A stretch of 64,000 bases of DNA from Bartonella phoceensis (GTDB taxonomy: Bacteria; Pseudomonadota; Alphaproteobacteria; Rhizobiales; Rhizobiaceae): assembly GCF_902825145.1 (NCBI RefSeq), contig NZ_CADEAD010000001.1, positions 415,292-479,291 of the forward strand, given 5' to 3'. The notes below the pieces were generated by a model. That model had not been told where the DNA came from, searched no databases, and saw only the letters and a program-made list of their open reading frames with translations. Both the position numbers and the translations under genes were made by a program. Positions 19,857 to 28,535 of this stretch are shown here, one piece after another. Position 1 is the first letter of the stretch; every line of letters begins with the position of its first letter.

Positions 19857-21035
19857 ATGTGTTTAAAAGTTTTGGGTAATATTTTCCGGCGTAATTTTCA
19901 AGGAATGGTTTTTTTAGCGATGATAATGGTTTTTTCGGGGTGTAGTTCCGGTACGCAACGTTTCGCTAATATTTTTTCTCATCGTGGGGTATCTACGCGT
20001 TCAAATATGTCTCCAACTATGCCCGCAGATCCGCGAATGCTATCGTATGGTGGTATGATACAAAGTGCTGAATTGCCACCTGTGGATTCGAAGGATGATT
20101 CATGGACCGATGGCAATACTTTGTATACGAATTCTTCACAACAGGATGGGACACCTTCCCCAGATAGTCGAATTATGGGGACGCCGCCACGCAATCTTGG
20201 AACGCTTTCTCGTTCACAAGCGGATGCTTCTTCTATCTTTCGGAAAAACTCTTATATTGTTCAAAGTGGGGATACACTGTTAAGCATTGCACGGCAAATG
20301 GGGGTCAGTGTTGAGGCATTAAGATTAGCAAACAGTATAGGCAGTAATTCTGTTTATATTGGTCAGGTACTGGTGATTCCAAGTAAACGGACAATGGCAG
20401 CTTCAAATGCTCACAATGGTAATTGGCAATCATCAACAACGGATCCTTCTTTCCAGTCTCAAGTAACGTCTTCCATAAGACATAAGAAAGGTCCGCATAT
20501 ATATAAGGCTCCTGTAACAACTGTTCCTTTTACAAAAATGAATAGATCAAATATTGAGAAGAATTCTTCCAGACAGATGATGCAATTGAGTCATGAAACT
20601 GGTTTGTCAGATACCATTACGACTACAGATAATATTGTTGCTCCGCAAGCTACAGGAATTTCTAAGATGCGTTGGCCGGTACGAGGGCGTTTATTAAGCC
20701 AGTTTGGTCAGAAAAAGGGAACAGCAACGAATCGAGGAATAGATATTGCTGTGCCTGAGGGCTCATCAGTAAAAGCAGCGGAAAATGGTGTCGTTATTTA
20801 TGCAAGTGATGGGTTAAAAGAGCTTGGTAATGTTGTTATGATTCGACATGAAGACAATATTATTACTATTTATGGATGTAACAGTAAGCTTGTTGTTAAC
20901 AGGGGACAGAGGATACGACGTGGTGATGAGATTGCTAAATCCGGTGTTTCAGGAAACGTTAAAACACCACGTGTTTATTTTGAAGTACGTAAGAATTCGT
21001 TGCCTGTCGATCCTATCAAATATTTAGAAAACTAA
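19857..21035 (+). CDS. NlpD-like lipoprotein with LysM and degenerate LytM (M23) domain
   Basis: Predicted envelope lipoprotein acting in cell separation, most likely as an amidase activator rather than a peptidase. Its 392 residues comprise a lipoprotein signal peptide with lipobox VFSGC (Cys near residue 29), a disordered Ser/Pro-rich stretch, and a LysM peptidoglycan-binding module (YIVQSGDTLLSIARQMGVSV). A second linker leads to a C-terminal M23/LytM fold (WPVRGRLLSQFG to YFEVRKNSLPVDPIKYL). The metal ligands of active M23 enzymes are lost: NRGIDIA replaces HxGxDxA, YGCNSK replaces YxHxS, and RVYFE replaces HxHFE. E. coli NlpD shows the same kind of loss. A GTG at 19845 would add four residues. 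The gene follows pcm as in relatives. Confidence 0.82.
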   Translation: MCLKVLGNIFRRNFQGMVFLAMIMVFSGCSSGTQRFANIFSHRGVSTRSNMSPTMPADPRMLSYGGMIQSAELPPVDSKDDSWTDGNTLYTNSSQQDGTPSPDSRIMGTPPRNLGTLSRSQADASSIFRKNSYIVQSGDTLLSIARQMGVSVEALRLANSIGSNSVYIGQVLVIPSKRTMAASNAHNGNWQSSTTDPSFQSQVTSSIRHKKGPHIYKAPVTTVPFTKMNRSNIEKNSSRQMMQLSHETGLSDTITTTDNIVAPQATGISKMRWPVRGRLLSQFGQKKGTATNRGIDIAVPEGSSVKAAENGVVIYASDGLKELGNVVMIRHEDNIITIYGCNSKLVVNRGQRIRRGDEIAKSGVSGNVKTPRVYFEVRKNSLPVDPIKYLEN

Positions 21036-21459
21036 TTTATAATGATTTGATTTTGAAAATCTATAGTTTACTAGGCTTGCAAGCAAAAAAATCAATTTTC
21101 TTAACTTAAGTATATCTTAATGCAAAAGATCATATATTTGAGAAGAGTTATCAGTGAGGTGTGTTGGAAGGGGAAGAAAATTAGTTTGTATCATTCATTT
21201 TTCCAGTGAATAGCAATGCTCATATTTATACTATATAAAAAAGGACATAAATCTGTTTTTTTAAAGTTTTTTCTCATTGCCTTCTGTCTCTCAAGGATTT
21301 ATCTCCTTTTTATAAAGCCGTGACTACATTGTGTAGTTATTGCTTCGTATGAGAGATTCTCTGTTTGCATGATAAATCTCTGGCAGGGCTTTTTTTTGAG
21401 CCAAAAGTTTATTTTAGTAGAGTGGAAAATACCTGAAGTTTAATCTATAGGAGATAAAA
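21036..21459. other. Spacer between the NlpD-like gene and yajC
   Basis: About 420 nt with no supported gene; it likely contains the yajC promoter. A G-rich then T-rich run near 21380-21400 (GGCAGGGC followed by eight T) resembles a weak terminator but has no convincing stem. Confidence 0.35.
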
Positions 21460-21912
21460 ATGTTTATAACTAACGCTGGTGCTCAAGTTGCAGGTGGTGT
21501 TTCCAATGGGGCCTCATTTGTTAGCTATGTCCCGTTTATTTTGATTTTGGCAATTATATATTTTTTTATGATTCGCCCACAACGTGTGCAAATGAAGAAG
21601 CGGCAGGAAATGCTTGATGCTGTGCGTCGTGGTGATACCGTGATAACGGGTGGTGGTATCATCGGTAAGGTGACGAAAGTTTACGATGAGAGTGGTGAAA
21701 TAGAGGTAGAAATTGGTGATGATATTCGTGTTCGTGTTATTCGCTCAACATTAGCTGATGTTCGCGTTAAAGGTGAACCCATTTCGGAAAAAAAATCAAA
21801 ACTTAATGCTAAAACAAAAGCATCACAAAAATCTAAATCTAAAACTACAAAAAAGGCAAATGTGAATGCATCTAAAGAGAAAGAAGCTATATTAAAGGAA
21901 AAGGAATCTTAA
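21460..21912 (+). CDS. yajC: Preprotein translocase accessory subunit YajC
   Basis: Small single-span membrane protein that joins SecDF in the Sec holotranslocon. The 150-residue protein has one membrane helix (about residues 23-40, FILILAIIYFFMIRPQ) with the family hallmark FMIRPQRVQMKKRQEM. Next comes the soluble YajC core DTVITGGGIIGKVTKV...EIEVEIGDDIRVRVIRSTLADV, then a Lys/Ser/Ala-rich basic tail that is longer than in E. coli but common in this order. A good ribosome site (ATAGGAGAT) precedes the ATG. In related genomes secDF follows directly; here it does not. Confidence 0.95.
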   Translation: MFITNAGAQVAGGVSNGASFVSYVPFILILAIIYFFMIRPQRVQMKKRQEMLDAVRRGDTVITGGGIIGKVTKVYDESGEIEVEIGDDIRVRVIRSTLADVRVKGEPISEKKSKLNAKTKASQKSKSKTTKKANVNASKEKEAILKEKES

Positions 21913-22388
21913 ATCATAACTGTAGTTTATCAGGTTCTTTTACAACGTATTTTTATAAAAATAGGTGTTTTGTATAGAAAAAATTGCACTGTAGGAATAG
22001 TTTCATAGTTGGTAAATGATATAGTATTTTGTTCATTTTTACAGACTATTTAAAAAATATATATTTTGGAGTATCGCAGTGAATTTCCTTATCCTTTAAA
22101 TGATGTCATTATTTTGTATAGCAGCAGTCTCTTATTTTGAAGTAAATAGGCCGAGGTAAATTTTTTTTCGAGATAGATCCGTCTAAACGAACGTAGCATT
22201 TAACTGCGGCTTACTGTGAAATCTTTAATAATTGTTGTATTGCTAAGGCAGTATTGCATATAAAAGATTTTGCATCAAGATATTGCTATACGGGTTATGG
22301 TTCATACATAAATGTTCAAGCCCTTTCCTGATTTTTAAGGGAGATAAGAAAACGCGATTGGATCTTCAAAAATAAAGGATGCTTATTG
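21913..22388. other. Spacer where secDF would be expected
   Basis: About 475 nt of AT-rich DNA with no long open frame. I looked for SecD/SecF-like motifs in the translated spacer and saw none. It supplies the promoter or leader for the next gene. Confidence 0.4.
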
Positions 22389-22775
22389 ATGTTTCATGCA
22401 ATTCAACTTCGTGAAGCGCATTTTCCGGGGCGTGCGCCTATTGATGCTTATGGAAATGGAGGTTTCCGTTTTGCTGATATGTCACACAGAGGTTCTATTA
22501 TTTGTGTACCATCAGGTATTTATGGTATCGATATGATAGGTCCTCTTCCTACTCAAGAGAATATGTCTCGTGTTTTAGAAGAGGCCTCTGAGATTGAAAT
22601 TTTACTCATAGGAACTGGAATTGAATTGTTGCGATTACCTGAGAAGTTACGGGTACTTTTATGGGAACAGCGTATTTCATCAGATGCAATGAGTACGGGA
22701 GCAGCAGTACGTACATTTAATGTTTTGTTAGCTGAGAATCGAGCAGTTGCTGCGTTATTGTTCGCGGTAGAATAA
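22389..22775 (+). CDS. Mth938-domain (DUF498) protein, NDUFAF3-like
   Basis: The 128-residue protein has the Mth938/DUF498 fold shared with human NDUFAF3, a mitochondrial complex I assembly factor. Recognisable elements are the N-terminal IDAYGNGGFRFADMSHRGSIICVPSG region, the central EIEILLIGTGIELLRLPEKLR (the GxG(T)xxxxxP motif of the family), and the C-terminal SSDAMSTGAAVRTFNVLLAENRAVAALLFAV. The ATG at 22389 fits; a TTG one codon earlier is possible. Its next gene downstream, after a long spacer, is a phytoene-synthase-like protein related to NDUFAF6, an order also seen in relatives. A bacterial role in complex I assembly is inferred from the mitochondrial homologues. Confidence 0.85.
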   Translation: MFHAIQLREAHFPGRAPIDAYGNGGFRFADMSHRGSIICVPSGIYGIDMIGPLPTQENMSRVLEEASEIEILLIGTGIELLRLPEKLRVLLWEQRISSDAMSTGAAVRTFNVLLAENRAVAALLFAVE

Positions 22776-23641
22776 TGTTTTATTCAATAAAATAAATGTA
22801 TTAATATGTTATGAAGAAATTATATGATTATAGTGTTATTACTTCCTTTGATCACTTCAAAAGCGGAACTACTATAATCAATATACATCTTATATAAAAG
22901 AATCTCATACTGTAAGTTGTAAGAGTGGTGGCTTACGTTCATTGTACGTTGCTGTTAATCATTGAATTCTATTGCTGATTTTTTTATATCTGCTTGAGAC
23001 AAATATTATAAAATAGAGGCTGATTCTATTATGAATGAATGTCTCAAGTCTAATAAGACAGGTTTTATCGAAAAAGTTATCTGTTAGATTTGTTGTTTTG
23101 TATCACGCACTACAAATAACAGCCAGTCCTACAGCAAAGATTACAAATGAGTTTCATAAAGAGAAAAAGTTTTTATTATTCTTATCAATGTACATTCAAT
23201 TCTATTGAGTATCAATAGACAAGTACGGATGAGTATAAATACTTAGTATTAGCAAAAACACGCTGTAATTTATGAAGAATGGTTTATGAAAACTTATATT
23301 TTAGCAATGTTGCAGTACTAGTTGATAAATATATTGATGGTGTCGATTTTAGCTCTACAGATGAAGCAGTTGATGATATATTTATTGAAATTAGAAATTC
23401 TGGCATTGAAAGGTAAGTATTCTTCATCAATTACACCTAAAAATGTTATATGAATGAGGTCTGATGTAATTAACTCGTATGTTCCAAAGTGATCACCTAC
23501 CTACTCTTTTATTTCAATTTGAATACGAGTGTAAGCGACAAACTTTCGTAGGATTTTCTCTATTTGCTCATTCATTATTTTAAAATATGAATAAAAATAG
23601 AATGTTAATTGCTAAAAAAGGAAGTTAAAAGGTGTCATAGA
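22776..23641. other. Long AT-rich spacer with a 45-codon open frame
   Basis: About 860 nt without a recognised gene. One short plus-strand frame (23279-23416, starting MVYENLYFSNVAVLVDKYID) has protein-like composition with acidic residues but no clear ribosome site and no family I recognise; it may be a fragment of a lost gene. The last bases (AAAAGGTGTCATAG) give the ribosome site of the next gene. Confidence 0.35.
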
Positions 23642-24502
23642 ATGATCGATTCCCTTCCTTATTATCTTAATATTTTACGCGCCACAGATCGTGATCGCTA
23701 TATATCGGTTTTATTTGCGCCTAAAAAAAAGCGTAAAGCATTGGCTGCTCTTTACGCTTTTAATGTAGAAGTTGTGCGTATTCGCGAAACTGTACACGAT
23801 CCGCTTATTGGTGAGATGCGATTACGCTGGTGGTATGATTCTATTGCTAATGGTGAAATGCAAAAGAATAAAAACAATCCGATTTTGAGCGATTTGTTTA
23901 CGGCAATGCATCTTTTTAATTTACCCAAGACAGCTTTTTTACGTTACTGCGATGCGCAGATGTTAGATCTCTACCACAATCCGATAGCAACTCTTTATGA
24001 TCTCAAATTCTATTGTGGCGAAACAGCGAGTATCATTTTACAACTTTCTTGTCAGATATTGGATCCTGATACGGCTCAAGATTTTACAGACATCTCTGAA
24101 CAGGGAGGGATTGCTCAAGGATTAAGTGGGGTGTTACGTCTTTTATCATTTATGCAATCACGCTATCAGTATTATTTACCTGCTGATATTCTAGAGGCTG
24201 TGGGGGTAGATAGGGAAGATTTGGAGTCTAATCGTGTCAATGATAAACAAAAGTGCCACATCATTGAAGCTATGGTAGCATTGTCGCGAGATCATTATAC
24301 CAAATTTTACGACCATGCTAATGCTTTGCCTAAAATACTTAAACAAGCATTTCTTCCGTTAGCAATTATACCAGCGTCTCTTCAAAAAGCGCTACGGTTG
24401 GGACCCGCCGTTTTTCAAGAAAGCGCAACTTTACCATTAATGCACCGTTATTGGTTGATAACAAAGGCAGCAATAGGTGGTAATTTTCCAAAGATATTAT
24501 AA
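23642..24502 (+). CDS. Squalene/phytoene synthase family protein, NDUFAF6-like
   Basis: All-alpha isoprenoid-synthase fold protein of 286 residues. It carries DRYISVLFAPKKKRKALAALYAFNVEVVRIRETVHDPLIGEMRLRWWYDSI, where carotenoid synthases have their first Asp-rich motif, and GGIAQGLSGVLRLLSFMQSRYQYYLP, where they have the second. Both motifs lack the full DxxxD sets, and no carotenoid or hopanoid genes are nearby. It therefore resembles the NDUFAF6 branch, thought to act in complex I assembly rather than terpenoid synthesis. I chose the ATG at 23642 because an AAAGGTG precedes it; further upstream the frame would need a TTG. It is the next gene after the NDUFAF3-like gene on the same strand. 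Confidence 0.78.
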   Translation: MIDSLPYYLNILRATDRDRYISVLFAPKKKRKALAALYAFNVEVVRIRETVHDPLIGEMRLRWWYDSIANGEMQKNKNNPILSDLFTAMHLFNLPKTAFLRYCDAQMLDLYHNPIATLYDLKFYCGETASIILQLSCQILDPDTAQDFTDISEQGGIAQGLSGVLRLLSFMQSRYQYYLPADILEAVGVDREDLESNRVNDKQKCHIIEAMVALSRDHYTKFYDHANALPKILKQAFLPLAIIPASLQKALRLGPAVFQESATLPLMHRYWLITKAAIGGNFPKIL

Positions 24503-25060
24503 GAATAGCAGGATGTTATCGGGAATGGGGGAATTAATAAATACGTTAAAATAACAACAATATTATAAATCCAAATCTTTTTTTGTTATTTAAGAAACAT
24601 CACTAACGCGTTAGTTAAGATGGCCTTAGAACAGTTGGAGATTGAATTTATGAAGATAAAAATGTTGTGTATTCCTTTTAGTATTTTTGCGTTTTTTCAG
24701 TACTATTGTCGATAAATGATTTCGAGAACATAAAACGTAAAATCAAATTTATGCAATACATCAGCCATTTTTCTGGTGATTAGTCCGCAGTCTTTAAATG
24801 TATTGATGGTGCATCATCTTACAATAAAAAATAATTTCCCTTTTGTACAGGATACATTCTTTATTGCACTGAAAAAACGATTCTCCAAATTGCATCCGTT
24901 ACTTTTCTGCAAACTCATGAGTTTACAGAAAAGCTTATTATTTTTACAGACATCATTCATCTTGATATTAGCGAAAAAAGTTCATATTACTTTTTTAATT
25001 ATAGCAAAAGCCCTGTTCGCAATTCTGTCGTCTAAATACCAAAAACCATTTGCCAGATTT
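24503..25060. other. Spacer between convergent phytoene-synthase-like gene and ppiD
   Basis: About 560 nt between converging genes. A 111-codon plus-strand open frame (24776-25111) runs into ppiD and has poor, Phe/Leu/Lys-rich composition, so it is not called. The notable element is a 32-bp palindrome, listed separately. The short run MKIKMLCIPFSIFAFFQ near 24651 resembles the start of a signal peptide and could be a gene remnant. Confidence 0.35.
24902..24933. repeat. 32-bp near-perfect palindrome
   Basis: The arms CTTTTCTGCAAACTC and GAGTTTACAGAAAAG are inverted around a central AT, with a single C/A mismatch between them. As RNA it would form a 15-bp stem with almost no loop; as DNA it could be a two-fold protein site. 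It lies in the convergent spacer before ppiD's 3' end, so it could serve as a bidirectional terminator-like element. Confidence 0.7.
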
Positions 25061-26950
25061 TTACTGAAGAGTGTTGAAAATTTGATGATAAAGAGTGCTA
25101 TTAATTTCTAAAGGGTGCTCTTTATTGGCAATTTGTAGCATTTCTAATTTTAAATCTTCTCTTATTATCATATCTATGTTGGTACGGATATCAGGTGAAA
25201 GGGTATGAGGGGCGGTATCTTGAGGCATGGTAACGGTCTTTATTTGATAAACAATACGGTTTGTTGTGACCGGACCTTTCACTATGCCATAATGACCTTT
25301 GGGACCAGAAAACAATGCTTTAATACCTTCAGCTCCAAAGATTTCTGATGAATCTTGGCGCCGTAAGGGGTGTGTTGTTTGTTTTTCTACACCAAATGTA
25401 TGAGCAAGAGAAACGAGACTTTTTCCTTCAGAGAGCTGCTGAAGAGCATCTTTGGCTTTTTCATCAAGAAGGCGTTGAGTTTCTTCATTTTTCCATTGAG
25501 CAAGCACATCTTGTTTGGCTTCTTCAAGTGTTTTATCGCGAGCAGGAATAATTTTATCTACCTTATACCAGAGATAACCACCTTTTTGTAAAGAAAGAGG
25601 ATCAAGATCGACTCCTTCGTTTGATTTATAGAGAGCATCCAGTAAAATATCTTCCTGGGGCAAATCCATGGGTATTGTGCCCTCAATTGTTTTTCCTGTT
25701 TTATCAATGGTAATTGTACGCAGAGGTAATTTATATTGGTTAGCAAGCTCTTTAAGAGAAGCCCCCTCAAAACGTGCATTTTCGATTGCTGTATAATTAT
25801 TACGTATAGCATCCATAGCACGATTTTGAGCGAGTATTTGACGAATATTTTCGTCCACTTTTTCAAAAGGAATAGAGACTGAAGGTTCAATATGTGTTAC
25901 GCGAATGATAACGGGACCTTGTATAGTATTGATTACAGTACTGACTTGCCCTTGTTTGAGTTCAAAGACCTCAGATGCTATATAACTAGGAAGTTCATTT
26001 TCTGTGAGAGGCCCTTTCTTTATATCATTGAGAGTCTTATTCTCAGCTTTAACCAGTGCGTCAAAACTCAATCCATCGGTTATTTTTTTCGCCGCATTAT
26101 CAGCAGCTTCGCGTGTAGGGAATTGCAATTCTTCAATTGTGCGTTTTTCAGGAATCATAAAACGCGAGGCATTCTGTGTATAATAAGCTTTCATCTCATC
26201 TACTGAAATATCTGCAGGTTTAATAATCTCAGCTAATGTCATAGATAATAAAGAAACAGTGCGGTATTCCGGAGTACGAAATTCATTTTTATGGGTTTCA
26301 AACCATTTTTGCAACGTTTCTTGATCGGGATCAGAAATTATTTCTTTGTCTTTTAGGTCAATAAGGAGATAATCAGCGGTACGAGTTTCTCCTTGATAAA
26401 GAGCAAGTGCTTTATAAAAGAGATCTGGTGCTTTCATCCCAGATAGCGAAGCTGCAATGAGCTGGTTACGTTTCTCTTGTTGGGTATAATAATCAAGAAA
26501 ATTATTTTCACTGATACGTAAACGCTGAAGATAGTTATGAAACAAATTCTGATCAAAGACGCCATTTGTTTGAAACATATTATCAGCACTAAGAATACGC
26601 GCTATTGCGTCTTTTGAAAGACTAATTTTCATCTTACGTGTTTGTTCGTCAAACAGTATATTTTGTTGTAACTTATTGAAAACAAAGGCAGGTATTTTAT
26701 ATTGCTGTATTTCGTTTGGTGTAAACATTCGTCCAAGATGAGACGCGAGTGCTAAACGTGCGCTTTGATCGGCGAGTGTGAGACGATAATCATCAACAGT
26801 TATCGTAGATTTTCCAGAAGTAATAAGGTCTCTTTCACTCTTTGTATGTAACTGTGGTATCCCCCATAAAATGATGAAGCATAGGAGCAAAATAGCAAGA
26901 AAAATTCTAGAAAACCAAGAATTTGTAGCATTTCTTATGATGTCAAGCAT
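25061..26950 (-). CDS. ppiD: Periplasmic peptidyl-prolyl isomerase/chaperone PpiD-like (SurA_N plus parvulin)
   Basis: Membrane-anchored periplasmic folding factor that works near the Sec exit for outer-membrane and secreted proteins. The 629-residue protein has a short cytoplasmic N-terminus, one membrane helix (about residues 14-34, IFLAILLLCFIILWGIP) and a SurA_N-like chaperone domain to about residue 190. A parvulin-type rotamase segment lies around 265-365 (EKRTIEELQFPTREAADNAA and SEVFELKQGQVS), then a long helical C-terminus. The rotamase core is diverged, so chaperone activity may dominate, as in E. coli PpiD. It is divergent from tpiA; relatives have trp genes downstream of it, absent here. 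Confidence 0.88.
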   Translation of the reverse strand: MLDIIRNATNSWFSRIFLAILLLCFIILWGIPQLHTKSERDLITSGKSTITVDDYRLTLADQSARLALASHLGRMFTPNEIQQYKIPAFVFNKLQQNILFDEQTRKMKISLSKDAIARILSADNMFQTNGVFDQNLFHNYLQRLRISENNFLDYYTQQEKRNQLIAASLSGMKAPDLFYKALALYQGETRTADYLLIDLKDKEIISDPDQETLQKWFETHKNEFRTPEYRTVSLLSMTLAEIIKPADISVDEMKAYYTQNASRFMIPEKRTIEELQFPTREAADNAAKKITDGLSFDALVKAENKTLNDIKKGPLTENELPSYIASEVFELKQGQVSTVINTIQGPVIIRVTHIEPSVSIPFEKVDENIRQILAQNRAMDAIRNNYTAIENARFEGASLKELANQYKLPLRTITIDKTGKTIEGTIPMDLPQEDILLDALYKSNEGVDLDPLSLQKGGYLWYKVDKIIPARDKTLEEAKQDVLAQWKNEETQRLLDEKAKDALQQLSEGKSLVSLAHTFGVEKQTTHPLRRQDSSEIFGAEGIKALFSGPKGHYGIVKGPVTTNRIVYQIKTVTMPQDTAPHTLSPDIRTNIDMIIREDLKLEMLQIANKEHPLEINSTLYHQIFNTLQ

Positions 26951-27105
26951 CGTTCAATTCCATCTTTTGGCATAAGTTTTTATCAAAGCAGTGATGGAAT
27001 TTGCAATAAAGACACGAAAGATGCAAGCTTAAAGACTTGCTTTCGTTTTATAATTTGATACCTAAAAGATAAATAACACATTGTAATGGCTTTTGAGGTG
27101 AAAAT

Positions 27106-27870
27106 ATGTCTCCAAATATTCGGCCTTTTGTTGCTGGAAATTGGAAAATGAATGGAACTGGTGAATCGCTTGGAGAGTTGCGTACTATTGCTGCTGGCAT
27201 TAGTTCTGATTTAGATCATTTGTTAGAAGCACTTATTTGTGTTCCAGCAACACTTTTATCGCGCGCTGTTGATGCATCAGGTGGTAAAAATCTTCTTTTA
27301 GGGGGGCAAAATTGCCATTTTGATGATCATGGCCCTTATACTGGAGATATTTCAGCTTTTATGCTTAAAGAAGCAGGAGCAAGTCATGTCATTATTGGGC
27401 ATTCAGAACGTCGTACGTTTTATCAGGAAAGTGACATAATGGTTCGTGCTAAAGTGCAAGCAGCATGGCGAGCAGGTCTTGTTGCTCTTGTTTGTATTGG
27501 TGAAACGCTGGAAGAGCGTAAAAGTAACAAGGTACTGGATGTTCTCAAGCAGCAGCTTGAAGGATCTTTGCCAGATGGCGCAACAGCAGAAAACGTCATT
27601 ATCGCTTATGAACCAGTATGGGCTATAGGTACAGGCAATACAGCCACTTCAACAGATGTGGCAGAAGTACATAATTTTATTCGCAATAAGATGCGCTCTC
27701 GTTTTGAGAATGAAGGGAATAAGATACGATTGCTTTATGGTGGATCAGTGAAGCCATCTAATGCATTTGAGCTTTTAAGCATTGATCATGTCAATGGTGT
27801 TCTAATAGGTGGAGCAAGCTTAAAAGCGGTTGATTTTTTAACTATTTGTGATGTTTATCGCAAATTATAA
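27106..27870 (+). CDS. tpiA: Triosephosphate isomerase
   Basis: Interconverts dihydroxyacetone phosphate and glyceraldehyde 3-phosphate in the lower glycolytic pathway. The 254-residue barrel has the N-terminal VAGNWKMNG (active-site Asn and Lys), the electrophilic His in IIGHSERR, the catalytic Glu in IIAYEPVWAIGTG, and the phosphate-binding LLYGGSVKPSN and NGVLIGGASL. A TGAGGTGAA ribosome site precedes the ATG. It starts the tpiA-secG-pyrG-kdsA-eno series, an order conserved in rhizobial genomes. Confidence 0.98.
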   Translation: MSPNIRPFVAGNWKMNGTGESLGELRTIAAGISSDLDHLLEALICVPATLLSRAVDASGGKNLLLGGQNCHFDDHGPYTGDISAFMLKEAGASHVIIGHSERRTFYQESDIMVRAKVQAAWRAGLVALVCIGETLEERKSNKVLDVLKQQLEGSLPDGATAENVIIAYEPVWAIGTGNTATSTDVAEVHNFIRNKMRSRFENEGNKIRLLYGGSVKPSNAFELLSIDHVNGVLIGGASLKAVDFLTICDVYRKL

Positions 27871-27951
27871 CAGAGGAATCTTTGTTCCCCCTTGGATTAT
27901 GTGTTATTTATGTGTAAATAGCCATGAAAAGTTATTTAAAGAGCAGGGTTT

Positions 27952-28407
27952 ATGCAAACAGTACTTATTGTTATTCATTTTTTGGTTGTTATTGCTTTGG
28001 TGGGTGTTATACTTATTCAACCTTCGGAAGGTGGTGGGTTCGGTGTAAGTAACGGTTCTGGGTTGATGAGGGTGCGTGGGTCCAGAAATCCGTTAACACG
28101 TTTAACCGCTATTTTGGCATGTTGCTTTTTTACAGTGTCCATTGGACTTACCGTTGTGGGGAATATATCGAACTCCAGTTCTGATATTCTTAAGCGTATA
28201 CCTGTTAATTCAAAACAAAACTCTGAAAATAAAGGTATTCCAGGAGCAGTACCATCCTCAGGAGGTGAGTCTCAGCCTTCTATTCTTGAACAGCTGGGAG
28301 GTGCTTCGGTTTCACCTCAGGAACAAAAACAGCCTACAAATCCTAAAACTGAAAGTCCTGTTCCACCGATTCTTGAAAATCCAGTTCTGAATGATGATGC
28401 AAAGTAA
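27952..28407 (+). CDS. secG: Preprotein translocase subunit SecG
   Basis: Small two-helix subunit of the SecYEG translocon that helps SecA-driven export. The 151-residue protein begins MQTVLIVIHFLVVIALVGVILIQPSEGGGFG, with the conserved LIQxSEGGG loop between the helices, and carries RNPLTRLTAILACCFFTVSIGLTVV as the second helix. The Pro/Ser/Gln-rich tail (about residues 75-151) is typical of alphaproteobacterial SecG and is absent in E. coli. A rho-independent terminator-like hairpin follows at 28434. Confidence 0.95.
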   Translation: MQTVLIVIHFLVVIALVGVILIQPSEGGGFGVSNGSGLMRVRGSRNPLTRLTAILACCFFTVSIGLTVVGNISNSSSDILKRIPVNSKQNSENKGIPGAVPSSGGESQPSILEQLGGASVSPQEQKQPTNPKTESPVPPILENPVLNDDAK

Positions 28408-28433
28408 TTTTTTCAAGAAAGTATAGATTTTTT

Positions 28434-28458
28434 AAAAGGTGATTTTTTACCTTTTTTA
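28434..28458 (+). terminator. Hairpin terminator after secG
   Basis: AAAAGGT pairs with ACCTTTT around a GATTTTTT loop and is followed directly by T-rich sequence. It lies 27 nt after the secG stop and before the pyrG promoter region. Confidence 0.6.
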
Positions 28459-28535
28459 TTTTATAGAAGAAAAATAGTTTCTTTTTGCATTTTTTGCTGG
28501 AAAAATTATTATAAACCGCTTATCACCATAGGCCC

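Noticed and set aside
24776..25111. 111-codon plus-strand open frame before ppiD
   Set aside because: Phe/Leu/Lys-rich text typical of AT-rich non-coding DNA, no ribosome site, contains the palindrome and runs into the 3' end of ppiD.
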